Source: Spirosoma pollinicola (GTDB lineage: Bacteria > Bacteroidota > Bacteroidia > Cytophagales > Spirosomataceae). From it: 64,000 bases of DNA. Positions 1 to 8,736 of the stretch are shown piece by piece; the first letter of the stretch is position 1, and each line of letters opens with the position of its first letter. A program made the position numbers and the translations under genes. The notes beneath the pieces are model-generated. The model made no database searches. It saw only the letters and a program-made list of their open reading frames with translations, and had not been told where the DNA came from. The stretch is taken from positions 6,625,014-6,689,013 of the forward strand of contig NZ_CP025096.1 of assembly GCF_002831565.1 (NCBI RefSeq), written 5' to 3'.

Positions 1-48
1 CGACGATTCGATATTTCGCAAATAGCGAAAATTGAAATTAGCATTCAT
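1..48 (-). CDS. traK: TraK-like conjugation protein, N-terminal fragment cut by the window edge
   Basis: An ATG reading leftwards from position 48 opens 16 codons that run off the left edge. The peptide ends in YLRNIESS, which resembles the conserved start of Bacteroidota TraK (VirB8-like inner-membrane scaffold) proteins. It lies 21 bases after the TraJ stop, and traK follows traJ in CTnDOT-type operons, so both order and strand fit. Only 16 residues are visible, so the identity rests mostly on position. Confidence 0.5.
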   Translation of the reverse strand, partial: MNANFNFRYLRNIESS

Positions 49-68
49 ACAAAGGAAAGTTTAAGCAG

Positions 69-1112
69 TTAGTAAGAGGTAGCGGCACCGGCTAAGCGAC
101 CCGCTGTATTACCCGAGGCTGCACCGGCTAGCTGAGTCGCCGTACGCGCCGGAGCCGACATCGCTCGTAAACCGTCTGAAACTCCGGTGGAATCCAATAT
201 CCAGGTAGCCAGTTTAGGGACCAGCAAGTACCCAAAAATACCGATGGCGTAGAAAAGCAAGTTGGCAATTGATGAACTCGGCATTCCAGGGTTGCCCTGA
301 AGCTGCTGGAATTCTACATGCAGACTGGACAGGTGAAAACTATCCAGAATGAACCCATAGATATTGGCAATCGGCACCCATAAAAGGGTATGTAGCACCC
401 GCCCCACCCAGGCCGCAATGGAGGAGTAAAACCAGTCGAAACAGCCTAAACCGATCGTCAAAGGACCAAACATGCCTAAAATGATCAGGAAGTAAGTCGA
501 TATGATTTTTATGCCAATGATCACAATGAAATAAATTAGCCGAAAAAGAGCCATCAGCACATAGTTCACGGTGGTATCGATGACAAAATTAACCGCATCA
601 GCGGCTGCGGAAGTAACTGAATTCGCCATACCCATTACGCTGTCCGTCACCAGCTGGAACCAGGAGCGATTATCTTCTGCGGGAGCTACCGGTGGTGGAG
701 CATTGGTATTACCCATATTTTCAATACGCGTTTTGGCGTTGGATAACACCTGTTGTTCCACCTCATCCCGACGGAAAGCGCCCATTTCCTGCGTCGCATC
801 ATTCAGCGTGCGGCCCATATAAACAACGCCGGAGTATAAACCTGGATAGGCCAGCAGGAGCATCGAAATAACAACCGGTCGAAGGAGTGGATATACATCA
901 ATGGCTTCATTTCGTGCCATGTGCGCCCAAACCCGGTAAAATACGTAGAACAGGGAGCCAATCAAGCCAATGGCCTGACCAATGGCAATGAAGGAAGAGA
1001 ATTCAGGCAGCATCGTATCAAACAAGGCGTCAGCCGCTTCCTCAATACTGCTGATGGCCCCGTTGGCTAGTGTACCATTCCAGCCGGTTCCAGGGGATTG
1101 TAGTAAAATCAT
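69..1112 (-). CDS. traJ: TraJ-family conjugative transfer inner-membrane protein (VirB6/TrbL-like)
   Basis: The 347-residue protein has several long hydrophobic stretches (roughly residues 40-60, 80-100, 185-225, 235-260 and 285-310) around a soluble loop at about 105-165. That layout fits the polytopic TraJ/VirB6 channel component of the mating-pair apparatus. The C-terminus is alanine- and threonine-rich. The start codon overlaps the upstream lipoprotein stop as ATGA, so the two are probably translationally coupled. It sits in order after the VirB4 ATPase and the two secreted proteins, as expected in Bacteroidota transfer operons. I am confident of a T4SS membrane component, slightly less so of the exact orthology. 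Confidence 0.82.
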   Translation of the reverse strand: MILLQSPGTGWNGTLANGAISSIEEAADALFDTMLPEFSSFIAIGQAIGLIGSLFYVFYRVWAHMARNEAIDVYPLLRPVVISMLLLAYPGLYSGVVYMGRTLNDATQEMGAFRRDEVEQQVLSNAKTRIENMGNTNAPPPVAPAEDNRSWFQLVTDSVMGMANSVTSAAADAVNFVIDTTVNYVLMALFRLIYFIVIIGIKIISTYFLIILGMFGPLTIGLGCFDWFYSSIAAWVGRVLHTLLWVPIANIYGFILDSFHLSSLHVEFQQLQGNPGMPSSSIANLLFYAIGIFGYLLVPKLATWILDSTGVSDGLRAMSAPARTATQLAGAASGNTAGRLAGAATSY

Positions 1113-1588
1113 GGGTTGAATTGGAAGGAATTAACTTTTGAGAAAATTAACTGGCTTGAATTGAAGCCGCCAGGGCCCCGGCAACTGGTGGCCAGCCAAA
1201 GCGAATTGAGTTGCAATTTTGACGGACTCAGTAACTGCAACTTATCAAAACCATAGCCCTGCGTTGCGCCATGATCACCCAGCGCAATATGGGTTGAGTC
1301 ATCCCAACGGAATGGCATGAAAGCCATTTCCGGGCCACAAGGGATCTTATGATGCGTGGTCGTATCAACGAGTTGCGAAAAGTAACTCCACAGTAGCGAG
1401 TCTCCGGACGGTTTAATCGTCACACCGGCGTAAAAAAGAAGGGAGCTACCACCGGGTAAAACGGCCTCCCACTGGCCTACATACCCAACGGGGAAATCAG
1501 CTGCTGTTCGTCTGAAGCGATCTTGCTTTTGACAACTGCTTTGAGAGAAGGTTGCCAGTAGGCTGAGTACTACTAGGAGCTGTTTCAT
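1109..1588 (-). CDS. Small lipoprotein inside the transfer operon
   Basis: The 159-residue protein starts with a lipoprotein signal peptide (MKQLLVVLSLLATFSQSSC), with the lipid-accepting Cys at residue 19. The mature part is about 140 residues, has four further Cys, and is rich in aromatic and beta-prone residues. I do not recognise a family. The gene overlaps its upstream and downstream neighbours by four bases each (ATGA), so it is made together with the T4SS proteins. It could be a VirB7-like or entry-exclusion lipoprotein, but that is inference from position. Confidence 0.7.
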   Translation of the reverse strand: MKQLLVVLSLLATFSQSSCQKQDRFRRTAADFPVGYVGQWEAVLPGGSSLLFYAGVTIKPSGDSLLWSYFSQLVDTTTHHKIPCGPEMAFMPFRWDDSTHIALGDHGATQGYGFDKLQLLSPSKLQLNSLWLATSCRGPGGFNSSQLIFSKVNSFQFNP

Positions 1589-2520
1589 TTCTTTACGTAA
1601 CGAATCATGTAAGGGTCAGAAATTCGCTTGCTGATCGCTGAACGCATGGCCTGTTCTGACTCTGCCATGCGGTAGTAATTGACCGAGGCTGCTACTTTCC
1701 TGCCAAAACTGGCTAAATCCGCGTGGTGCTGTTTTGCTTCAGCCAGGGATTTTTGTTGTAGTTTAAGTCGGTCATAGGGTGACAAAAAGACTGGCTTCCC
1801 TTTGGAAATGCTAAAGGCATTGCGTGCCTTAATTATGTCGGTGCTACCCAGCGTGCCCATTACTATCGAGTTGTTGTAAAACGCGACATCCTCATTTTTT
1901 CCTTTGTCGAGGTAGCGTTTAATCATCTTAGAGGTTGGCCCGCCACCATCGTAACTTTGGTCAATGGCATAGATTTCCGTTCCCCAAATGTTCTTGGTCA
2001 TTTGGCTTTCAATCTGTTTTATTGACGATTCCTTAATGGCTTTATTCTGGTCATTGTGTTGAAGAGCCCATTCATAGCGCAGTTTGAAATCCTGATAGTT
2101 AAGTTTGTTGAGTCGTTCCTGGCCATCTTTCCAAACGGTGCGTAATGAGGCGAGTTTCTTCACCAATCGTTTGTCCTTGGTCTTTTGATATATCGACATG
2201 ATTTTTTCCGCCGCTGGAGCTAAAACCACCGCATCCGCAATCGCTTTGATCATCTCATCGAGGGCTTTGTTCACGGCTAGATTAACTAGGTCAACGCCGG
2301 GATCAACAATGCCTTTTTTGATTTTACTCTCCGTCATGCCAAGCACTTTGTCAATCTCGCCTTGCAAGGCGGGATCAGTAGGCATACCAGCGTCCAGTTG
2401 ACCGGGAGCCCGGACATCCGTCGCTTCATCTTGGGCTTGTCCGGCTTGTGGACATACCACCAGTAATCCAACCAGTAGCAGCACGGCTACTAACCGGTTG
2501 TAGTTAGTTTGTATCAACAT
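1585..2520 (-). CDS. Secreted transfer-operon protein (TraI/VirB5-like position)
   Basis: The 311-residue protein has a signal peptide (about residues 10-29, ending near GQAQ). The mature part is mostly helical, with charged segments that may form coiled coils (residues 105-180). It shares the pattern YQxxKxxYxW with the secreted protein encoded immediately upstream, suggesting that the two are diverged paralogues. The gene lies between the VirB4 ATPase gene and traJ, where CTnDOT-type operons carry TraI (DUF4141). A periplasmic assembly or pilus-tip role is inference. The start overlaps the upstream gene by 17 bases. Confidence 0.7.
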   Translation of the reverse strand: MLIQTNYNRLVAVLLLVGLLVVCPQAGQAQDEATDVRAPGQLDAGMPTDPALQGEIDKVLGMTESKIKKGIVDPGVDLVNLAVNKALDEMIKAIADAVVLAPAAEKIMSIYQKTKDKRLVKKLASLRTVWKDGQERLNKLNYQDFKLRYEWALQHNDQNKAIKESSIKQIESQMTKNIWGTEIYAIDQSYDGGGPTSKMIKRYLDKGKNEDVAFYNNSIVMGTLGSTDIIKARNAFSISKGKPVFLSPYDRLKLQQKSLAEAKQHHADLASFGRKVAASVNYYRMAESEQAMRSAISKRISDPYMIRYVKK

Positions 2521-3484
2521 GATTCAGCCCCGATTTTTTTTGAAAACTACCCTGTTTGAACTCGTTGGCCTGCTGCTTGGCTATTCGATAGACATAGATT
2601 CTCCGAAGTTCGTCCCGAAGGCTCCCAACATCCTCAAGTCGTTTTTTGATCGCCGTAGCCGCCTGATCCAAGACATCCATGCGTTCCCCTTGCGCCATCC
2701 AGGAAACCGTAACACCCTGTCCAGAACTGCCTAGGTTACAGACGATATTGACCGAAGAGGCTAAATCATTGGTTGCGCCAACGCTTTTAATCAGGGATTG
2801 ATAGCCCTGACGCTCTTTATCTGTGAAGACAGGTGAGGAAAGTATTTTGTCCAGCTCCCGTACGTGAAATTTCACCGCATCAAACAGCCCCTTTATATTC
2901 AATTCCTTGTAATAGGAACAGAACTCCGGCGATAAGGTCGTATGGGATTTTTTCCAGGCATAGTCCACCTTCAGGGTTTGATACGTAATTTTTTGTTGGC
3001 TGGTGTAGCCCTCCGCTACCATCTTTTTTAACCGCTCGACTTCACCCGCCGGTGTCGTTCCAACATCGGCAATCGTGGAGGCTAATTGCGCAATTTTATC
3101 ACTAATGCCCGACATGATCTGATCTTCCGCTTCACCAATCAGACCCGATACTTCGTCCGATAGCTCATCCTTCATGCTAGCAAAATAACCCGTCAGATCA
3201 CTGCCAATACTACTTAAGACATTATCCGGGGAGAGCTGATTCGATAAATTTTCAACGTAGTTGCCAATCACATCGCCTAAGTCGTCTTTACTCACTTTGA
3301 TAGGTGCTTGGCCCGGAAAGGTTACCGTAGGTTTTCCAATTAACGGCACGTCAACAATGGGCATGTACTGGCTATAGTCAGGCGCAGAACCCGAAGAATC
3401 CGTTTGTCCCCAAGCTATTGGTTGACCCGCTATTGTTACAAGTACGCACACAAGCAGCCCTATGATTTTGTGATTTTTTTTCAT
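2504..3484 (-). CDS. Secreted transfer-operon protein, possible paralogue of its downstream neighbour
   Basis: The 326-residue protein has a clear signal peptide (MKKNHKIIGLLVCVLVTIAG, cleavage near AWGQ). A low-complexity linker is followed by a helical domain at about residues 70-310. It has YQTLKVDYAW near residue 170, matching a motif in the next gene. Only two Cys are present in the mature part. Its start overlaps the traG stop as ATGA. The position fits a periplasmic VirB5/TraI-like component. No catalytic motif was seen. Confidence 0.7.
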   Translation of the reverse strand: MKKNHKIIGLLVCVLVTIAGQPIAWGQTDSSGSAPDYSQYMPIVDVPLIGKPTVTFPGQAPIKVSKDDLGDVIGNYVENLSNQLSPDNVLSSIGSDLTGYFASMKDELSDEVSGLIGEAEDQIMSGISDKIAQLASTIADVGTTPAGEVERLKKMVAEGYTSQQKITYQTLKVDYAWKKSHTTLSPEFCSYYKELNIKGLFDAVKFHVRELDKILSSPVFTDKERQGYQSLIKSVGATNDLASSVNIVCNLGSSGQGVTVSWMAQGERMDVLDQAATAIKKRLEDVGSLRDELRRIYVYRIAKQQANEFKQGSFQKKSGLNHVDTN

Positions 3485-6009
3485 ACTGATTTGAGGTCTA
3501 AATCCTCCGCTACGACTTCTTTAAGCGCTATATCAAAGTTGCCACCGTTACTGGCCACCTTTTTCATCACCCTGAGTTTTTCACTCTCTTTGGTTGTAAA
3601 GGCGTAATATTCGGGACGTGAAACTTCGAGGCCATATACCCGGTATCGTTGCCCGCCCCAGCTGACAAAGAATTCTTTATACATGCGATTCGGATCATTA
3701 TCCCGGTTCATGGAAAGTATCAAATCCTTCTCCTTATTGGTTAAGCCCAATAGTTCCTTGACGGCATTGAATTTGTTTTCATACTTCCGCTGATCCATCA
3801 GGATCTTCGTGTCCGCATTGTTGATAATTGAATCTTTGACAATTGAACTACCAATGATGTCATCGACTTCCTGGGTGACAATCCAGGCTTCCCCATCAAA
3901 CTTCCGCACGGTTTTATACAGGTACTTGATGTAACCCGCCATATTCGGCGTCATGATGGCTTTCCAAGCTTCCTCAATCAAAATGATCTTCTTGATCCCT
4001 TTCAGTTTCCGCATCTTTGAAATGAACGTATCCATAACGATGATGGCCACAATTGGATAAAGAATGGGGTGATCCTTTACATTGTCCAGTTCAAACACCA
4101 CAAAGCGTTCGTGTAACAGGTCCAGATTTTTCTTTGAATTCAACAGAAAATCAAATTCACCCCCCTTATAGTAGGGCTTAAGGTTAAACATGAAATTGTT
4201 GTAATCGAAGTAATCATCCCGTACCCCTTCCCGCTTCAGATATTCGTTAAAATCCTGTTGCATAAATTCGTAGAAGGTATCGAAGCAGGGAAATATGGAC
4301 TCATCGACCTGAAGCTTTAGGAAGTACCCTTTTACGGCTGAGGATAATGCATTGTATTCGGCACGGCTGGTTTTTTCCTCGATCGATTTCCAGAGCGTTA
4401 ATAATAGGTTTTTAAGCGATTCCATTTTTTCGGTCTCAGGGAAAGCCCGTCCCTCTAGGAAAAATGGATTAAAATGGATAGGTTCTTCCATCGTATAGGT
4501 GATGTATTTTCCCCCCAGCATACCACACAAACCCCGGTAGGAATCCCCCACATCCACGATGACAATATGCGCGCTATGTGTATGATAGCTGCGTAAAAAA
4601 TGGTTGGTTAGAAAGCTTTTCCCCGATCCACTGGGACCAATGATAAACTTGTTTTTGTTGTTGATCCAAGTCCTGTCCATTGGCTCATCGGAAAAATCAA
4701 CCCACAGGGGTCGTCCCGAAAGCCGATCAACCACGCGTATACTATTCCGGGCCGATTCCGAGGTATAGTAGTTCGTTTCATGATTAAATAAACAAGCCGC
4801 CTGGGGAGCAAACTGGGTAAAGGTGTCTTCGCGCGGTAAATCGGCCGCGTTGCCGGGAATACCCGCAAAAAACAGAAAGGCCGCATCCCGCGTATTTTCC
4901 CTCGGCTTTAGATTCATCTTGGCAATGGCCGCTGTCGTTTTATTCCGTAGTTCAGGCAAGCGAAGTTTGTCATCTGTCCAGACCTGTACGTTGGCATGAA
5001 TGCGAACCGGTGTCCAGGACTTTTCAGCGGCCAGTGTAAGAAAGCCGTTAACTAAGTCCGCGTTAACTTTATTGGCCCGGTCAAAATTGGATAAAGCCAC
5101 CATATTGCCCGCTTTCTTCTCTAACTCGGCTGTTATCAGAGTTTTATCGTCGATAAATACATATTGATTATAAATATGATTGCAATCCAGCATGAGTCCA
5201 ATTGGCGTGGAATACCCAACTGACAACGTTGAATTTTCAGTCGATAGAGCGCCAATCCGAACATTGGTACTAATCGAGTCCGGCATGTCATCGACCTGAG
5301 AAATAGTAAAAAACTTTGAGTATTTGTTGCCAATACGCAACTCATCCTCGGAGGTGAAATCAAAATCGGCGAGTGGCACAACCTCATCGTTCAGGGATAG
5401 GGTCATGTAGCGTTCGATCAAACCCGCTTTATCAACCGGGGCGTTCTTGTCCGGTTGTAATTCATCATTACCAAGGCGACGACAGGTGATTAGCCGATTT
5501 GATTCCAGTATTGATTTTAACTGAAGTACAGCCACCATAAACTTGTCAATCTCCCCTTTGCTAAGCGCCCGTTTCGGCACTATATGCGCTTTGACCAGCG
5601 AGGTTAGCCCCGCGTTGGTACGGGTTCTTTCCCCCTGGGAAAACGTTAGGTAGACATAACATTTGTGATGCAGATACGGGCGCTCATTAAAATGCAATTC
5701 GGCAGATCGATCTAAATAGCTTTCGGGAAGTTCCTTTGTGTTTGGTTTATATGTCTCTTCTACAAACCAGTCTTGCTTATGAAGAATCGTACCCGCCGGT
5801 AAAACGCCAATGGCCTTACTCCACGTTTCAACCAACTCCCGGTAATCTCCCATTTCAACACCCTCTTCGACACGGGCATTGAGGGTGAAAATTTCCGGTA
5901 AGGTAATCTCGAAGGCAAGGGTCAAATCACCCCATTTTGTGAAAATACAGTTTTCTTCAACTGCCCCAAGAGGAAAGATTTTTGCTAATTCTTTAACCGA
6001 GTATTTCAT
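3481..6009 (-). CDS. traG: TraG, VirB4-family conjugation ATPase
   Basis: The 842-residue protein is the usual length for Bacteroidota TraG. It has a Walker A motif GPSGSGKS near residue 460 and a Walker B segment (KKIILIEEAW) near residue 680, followed by a Q-containing sensor region (WIVTQEVDDI). The N-terminal 400 residues resemble the CagE/TrbE/VirB4 domain. VirB4 ATPases sit at the cytoplasmic base of the type IV secretion system and power pilus assembly and DNA transfer. The gene lies directly after traE and traF and is translationally coupled to the next gene. No truncation or missing motif was seen. Confidence 0.95.
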   Translation of the reverse strand: MKYSVKELAKIFPLGAVEENCIFTKWGDLTLAFEITLPEIFTLNARVEEGVEMGDYRELVETWSKAIGVLPAGTILHKQDWFVEETYKPNTKELPESYLDRSAELHFNERPYLHHKCYVYLTFSQGERTRTNAGLTSLVKAHIVPKRALSKGEIDKFMVAVLQLKSILESNRLITCRRLGNDELQPDKNAPVDKAGLIERYMTLSLNDEVVPLADFDFTSEDELRIGNKYSKFFTISQVDDMPDSISTNVRIGALSTENSTLSVGYSTPIGLMLDCNHIYNQYVFIDDKTLITAELEKKAGNMVALSNFDRANKVNADLVNGFLTLAAEKSWTPVRIHANVQVWTDDKLRLPELRNKTTAAIAKMNLKPRENTRDAAFLFFAGIPGNAADLPREDTFTQFAPQAACLFNHETNYYTSESARNSIRVVDRLSGRPLWVDFSDEPMDRTWINNKNKFIIGPSGSGKSFLTNHFLRSYHTHSAHIVIVDVGDSYRGLCGMLGGKYITYTMEEPIHFNPFFLEGRAFPETEKMESLKNLLLTLWKSIEEKTSRAEYNALSSAVKGYFLKLQVDESIFPCFDTFYEFMQQDFNEYLKREGVRDDYFDYNNFMFNLKPYYKGGEFDFLLNSKKNLDLLHERFVVFELDNVKDHPILYPIVAIIVMDTFISKMRKLKGIKKIILIEEAWKAIMTPNMAGYIKYLYKTVRKFDGEAWIVTQEVDDIIGSSIVKDSIINNADTKILMDQRKYENKFNAVKELLGLTNKEKDLILSMNRDNDPNRMYKEFFVSWGGQRYRVYGLEVSRPEYYAFTTKESEKLRVMKKVASNGGNFDIALKEVVAEDLDLKSV

Positions 6010-6030
6010 GATGGTCCGCTTTAGGAGTTA

Positions 6031-6348
6031 TTACTTGCGCAGATTCCGATAAACTGAATCTTGCCGAACCGTTACGATGCCAGGTAGTTTTTTGCGTGCT
6101 TGCTGACGGGCATACCCGCCTGCCCCCGATTTTGCGGATCGTCTAACCAGTCTCATATAAACCACATATATCCCTACGCCACAGGCGGCAAAAATCATCC
6201 AGCCTGGTAGGGGTACAAAGACGGCTGACACCCCCCCCGTTACAATTATGAAAATAATCCATTTGATCAGCTGGCCTAGGTAATCCATGCCTATAACCCC
6301 TCTGACCTGGGGAGGGCGGTCAGCCCCTTTGTTAATCGGGTAACCCAT
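6031..6348 (-). CDS. traF: TraF, DUF4133 membrane protein (VirB3-like)
   Basis: The 105-residue protein has the N-terminal PINKGADRPPQVRG segment typical of DUF4133 (TraF) proteins. Two hydrophobic segments follow at about residues 28-48 and 51-67, then a basic C-terminal tail. It is encoded between traE and traG, the standard order. The family is thought to be the VirB3-like inner-membrane partner of the VirB4 ATPase. Confidence 0.9.
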   Translation of the reverse strand: MGYPINKGADRPPQVRGVIGMDYLGQLIKWIIFIIVTGGVSAVFVPLPGWMIFAACGVGIYVVYMRLVRRSAKSGAGGYARQQARKKLPGIVTVRQDSVYRNLRK

Positions 6349-6359
6349 ACGGCTGTGTA

Positions 6360-6692
6360 TTATTTGCCAAAAGCAGAGGTTAACACCAAGCCTACAACCC
6401 CCGCAAAAACAATAGCTGCACCCCAGTTGATCACTGACTTTTTGAAATCGGGATCGTTATTGAAAAATTTACTGGCGCATTGAATGCCGCCTACGAACCC
6501 CATAATCAGGCAAAGAGGAAGCATCAAATCCCCAACGCTTTTTCCCACATCCTGTAGCTCGGACGTTGCTTTATCAACCCCTTTTGCAATCGCTCCGGAT
6601 TGAAGTCCCTGGGCAAAGACTGACCCTGTTGACAGAAGGAATCCCAACACTAAGGAAAGGGCAGAAAAATAAATGGTTTTAACATTTTTCAT
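6360..6692 (-). CDS. traE: TraE, DUF4134 membrane protein (VirB2-like)
   Basis: The 110-residue protein begins with a signal-like hydrophobic segment ending at VFAQ. Two further membrane segments follow (about residues 55-72 and 88-105). This is the DUF4134 (TraE) layout of Bacteroidota conjugative elements, comparable with VirB2 pilin-type subunits. The motif GKSVGDLMLPLCLIMGFVGG is recognisable. It is followed by traF after 11 bases. Confidence 0.9.
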   Translation of the reverse strand: MKNVKTIYFSALSLVLGFLLSTGSVFAQGLQSGAIAKGVDKATSELQDVGKSVGDLMLPLCLIMGFVGGIQCASKFFNNDPDFKKSVINWGAAIVFAGVVGLVLTSAFGK

Positions 6693-6754
6693 GAGTACAA
6701 AATTTTAAAAGGTTACAAGAGAATGTGACTAGAAAAATAGATTGAGTGTCTTCG

Positions 6755-6988
6755 TTAAAACAGCTTACGAGATGGGCCTGAGGCGAAGAATCCCACAACC
6801 AGGCAAATCAGCAAAACCAGTTCCTGAATGTTGTCTCCTATTGAAGCCAGTTCAGCTAAAGGCTGGCGAGTCGAGTGATAAGTACCGGTGAAGGGCTGAT
6901 CAAACAGACCAAACCTTGCCCCTATTCCTACCACGATGAGTACTAAAAATGTACCTCTGGCTAACCAGTTTAAACGTTTTAGTTTCAT
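6755..6988 (-). CDS. Small membrane protein, possibly a shortened TraE paralogue
   Basis: The 77-residue protein has two hydrophobic segments (about residues 11-26 and 55-69). Residues 45-69 (LAELASIGDNIQELVLLICL and on to VVGFF) align by eye with the first membrane hairpin of the adjacent TraE (SELQDVGKSVGDLMLPLCLI and on to MGFVGG). The second TraE transmembrane segment is absent, and the protein ends in a basic SGPSRKLF tail. It could be a decayed duplicate or a second pilin-like subunit. An A-rich stretch precedes its start. It is the first gene after the conserved hairpin leader at 7145-7215. Confidence 0.6.
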   Translation of the reverse strand: MKLKRLNWLARGTFLVLIVVGIGARFGLFDQPFTGTYHSTRQPLAELASIGDNIQELVLLICLVVGFFASGPSRKLF

Positions 6989-7144
6989 TGCTTTTTTTTT
7001 GAACTTTTTGGTGAAATGATAAAATTTAATTTAGTTATTAGGCCGTTCAATCAACCTTACATAAACTATTATACACCTAACCTAGGGCCTGGAAATGAAA
7101 GTACAAACACTTTAAGTGTTCAATGTAATTACATTTATATCTTT

Positions 7145-7215
7145 AAAGTGGCTACGTGCCACGTTTATCCCCAAAAAAAAGGGGTTCGTCCCCGTTTGTT
7201 GTTGTTTCATCCTCA
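7145..7215 (-). repeat. Conserved tandem-hairpin leader, copy A (inverted copy of 12883-12955)
   Basis: Read on the minus strand it holds a GGGG-ACGAA-CCCC hairpin followed by eight T, then a GTGGC-ACGTA-GCCAC hairpin. About 61 of 71 positions match the element at 12883-12955, which lies in the opposite orientation. It sits after the 287-residue protein gene and before the TraE/F/G operon, so it may act as a terminator or attenuator upstream of transfer genes. Both copies precede transfer genes on their own strand. Confidence 0.8.
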
Positions 7216-7245
7216 CAAAAAAATTTTGTCATTTTTTGATTTTTT

Positions 7246-8109
7246 TTAGTGGCCTACATTTTGGAAAAACATTTCCTGAAATAGATTCCGATTCGGTTCT
7301 CCCTCCTCATTTGAAATTTCCGAGGAAGCCGCCACAAAACTGGATTGAATAACATTTTTCAAATTAACGTCTCCAGGCATCCGTTCTATAAGCGAAGCTA
7401 TGATGTTGAGTAGGGTTGCTTGGTGCTTTTCTTGTTGCTCTCTTAGTTGTCTGTCAGCTGCATCTAATCGCATGATCAACATCTCCTTTGTCAAGGTCGC
7501 AAACGTATTCATCCGCTCCTGATATACGTCCAGCTCTTCTCCATCTTCCAGTAGATTATCCTGTAGGCGTTGATTCAATTGATCTTCTTCCTGAAAGTCA
7601 GATTCTATAGCTTGACTCGGGCGTTTCCCGTTATAACCCTGCGACATATCAAACAAAGTTTGTTCCTGTTCATAGTCGATGTCATTTTCTTTCTCACGCT
7701 CCAGTCTATAAGCTTGCTGCAAAGCATAAATTTCCTTCCAAGCATCGGACATTTCTGGCTCTTCCGACTTTGTTCCTGCTACCAATCCCTGTTCACCTGG
7801 TAAGTTACCAGGCTGGGGGGCAGCAACTGGAGTGGGTTGTAAAGGCTGATCAGGCTGGCCGTCTTGCTCAACTTTAGGTGAGTAGCCATTTTTTTCAAGT
7901 TCTGCTATACGCGCTAAGACACCTTGATGTTCTTCGGAGGTAACATAATTCATCGGCATTTCTTGGGAAGATGCTGACTGATCTGATTGGCTTTCAGTAG
8001 AAATTTCCGAAGGGGTTAATACCGAGGGGGTATTTAAAAAATACCCCCTTAGATACCAACCTGAGACACTTAATCCTACTACACCAACAACAAGTAGTAT
8101 CGTATCCAT
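7246..8109 (-). CDS. Membrane-anchored coiled-coil protein of the tra operon, family unknown
   Basis: The 287-residue protein has an N-terminal transmembrane segment (about residues 4-25). Next comes an acidic, Q- and P-rich region (30-130), then a long charged helical region with likely coiled coil (130-250), and a C-terminus resembling a short helical bundle. The ATG overlaps the traB stop as TAATG, implying coupled translation. In CTnDOT-like operons this slot holds TraC/TraD-type proteins, but I see no specific similarity. It is probably an inner-membrane accessory protein of transfer; that is inference. Confidence 0.7.
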   Translation of the reverse strand: MDTILLVVGVVGLSVSGWYLRGYFLNTPSVLTPSEISTESQSDQSASSQEMPMNYVTSEEHQGVLARIAELEKNGYSPKVEQDGQPDQPLQPTPVAAPQPGNLPGEQGLVAGTKSEEPEMSDAWKEIYALQQAYRLEREKENDIDYEQEQTLFDMSQGYNGKRPSQAIESDFQEEDQLNQRLQDNLLEDGEELDVYQERMNTFATLTKEMLIMRLDAADRQLREQQEKHQATLLNIIASLIERMPGDVNLKNVIQSSFVAASSEISNEEGEPNRNLFQEMFFQNVGH

Positions 8110-8732
8110 TATTCGAAACGTTTACGGGCTTTCCATTTAGCAATTAACTCATCAACCTCACTTTTGTGTTCTGACCGGTGATGGGTTAACAAATTGTCGA
8201 TTAAATCACCTACGTTCAGTTTATACCCTTGCCGCCGGGCCTCACTGACCAGGACAGAAAGTAAATAATGAGATTCTTCCGTAATACGCACCGGTTTACC
8301 ATCACTGGCTAAACTAGTACCATCTTCTTTTACCGGCTTTTTAAAGAACGTTTCCAGATATGAACTGGACTTTGCACCCTCCCCTACTACCTTACTTTTA
8401 GGTTTGCGGGGTATTGAAACCGCAGACGTATTTTCAGCAGCGTTAGTGGCCGGTGTAATCTCATTCCCTTTTATAATTACTTCTGATTCCTTTTGAGCTA
8501 CTTCCCGGCTGGGCGTATCTTCTGATTCAGAAGTTGAGGTTACCTGGTTGCTGGATTCAGCGGGCGTTTCCGGGTTAGAATTCTCAACCCGTTCCGGGGC
8601 TGTTTCTTCTTTAAGTGCTTCGCCATCGGATGATGGCACACTGGCAACCGGATCGTTTTGCTGTAACCACGCCATCATTCCACCACTGGGTGGATTTATA
8701 GTCTGGACGGGGGTTTTGTTACTCTTGGCCAT
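8109..8732 (-). CDS. traB: TraB-like DUF3408 protein, partner of the ParA-like TraA
   Basis: The start chosen is the ATG at 8732, four bases after the traA stop, giving 207 residues; an upstream ATG at 8762 overlaps traA. The first 130 residues are low-complexity (E, S, P, T). Residues 130-207 form the conserved DUF3408 region (ITEESHYLLSVLVSEARRQG and beyond), which is ribbon-helix-helix-like at its start. DUF3408 proteins regularly follow a ParA ATPase in Bacteroidota conjugative elements. It probably binds DNA, and the repeat array just upstream of traA is the obvious candidate target (inference). Confidence 0.8.
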   Translation of the reverse strand: MAKSNKTPVQTINPPSGGMMAWLQQNDPVASVPSSDGEALKEETAPERVENSNPETPAESSNQVTSTSESEDTPSREVAQKESEVIIKGNEITPATNAAENTSAVSIPRKPKSKVVGEGAKSSSYLETFFKKPVKEDGTSLASDGKPVRITEESHYLLSVLVSEARRQGYKLNVGDLIDNLLTHHRSEHKSEVDELIAKWKARKRFE

Positions 8733-8736
8733 AAAA

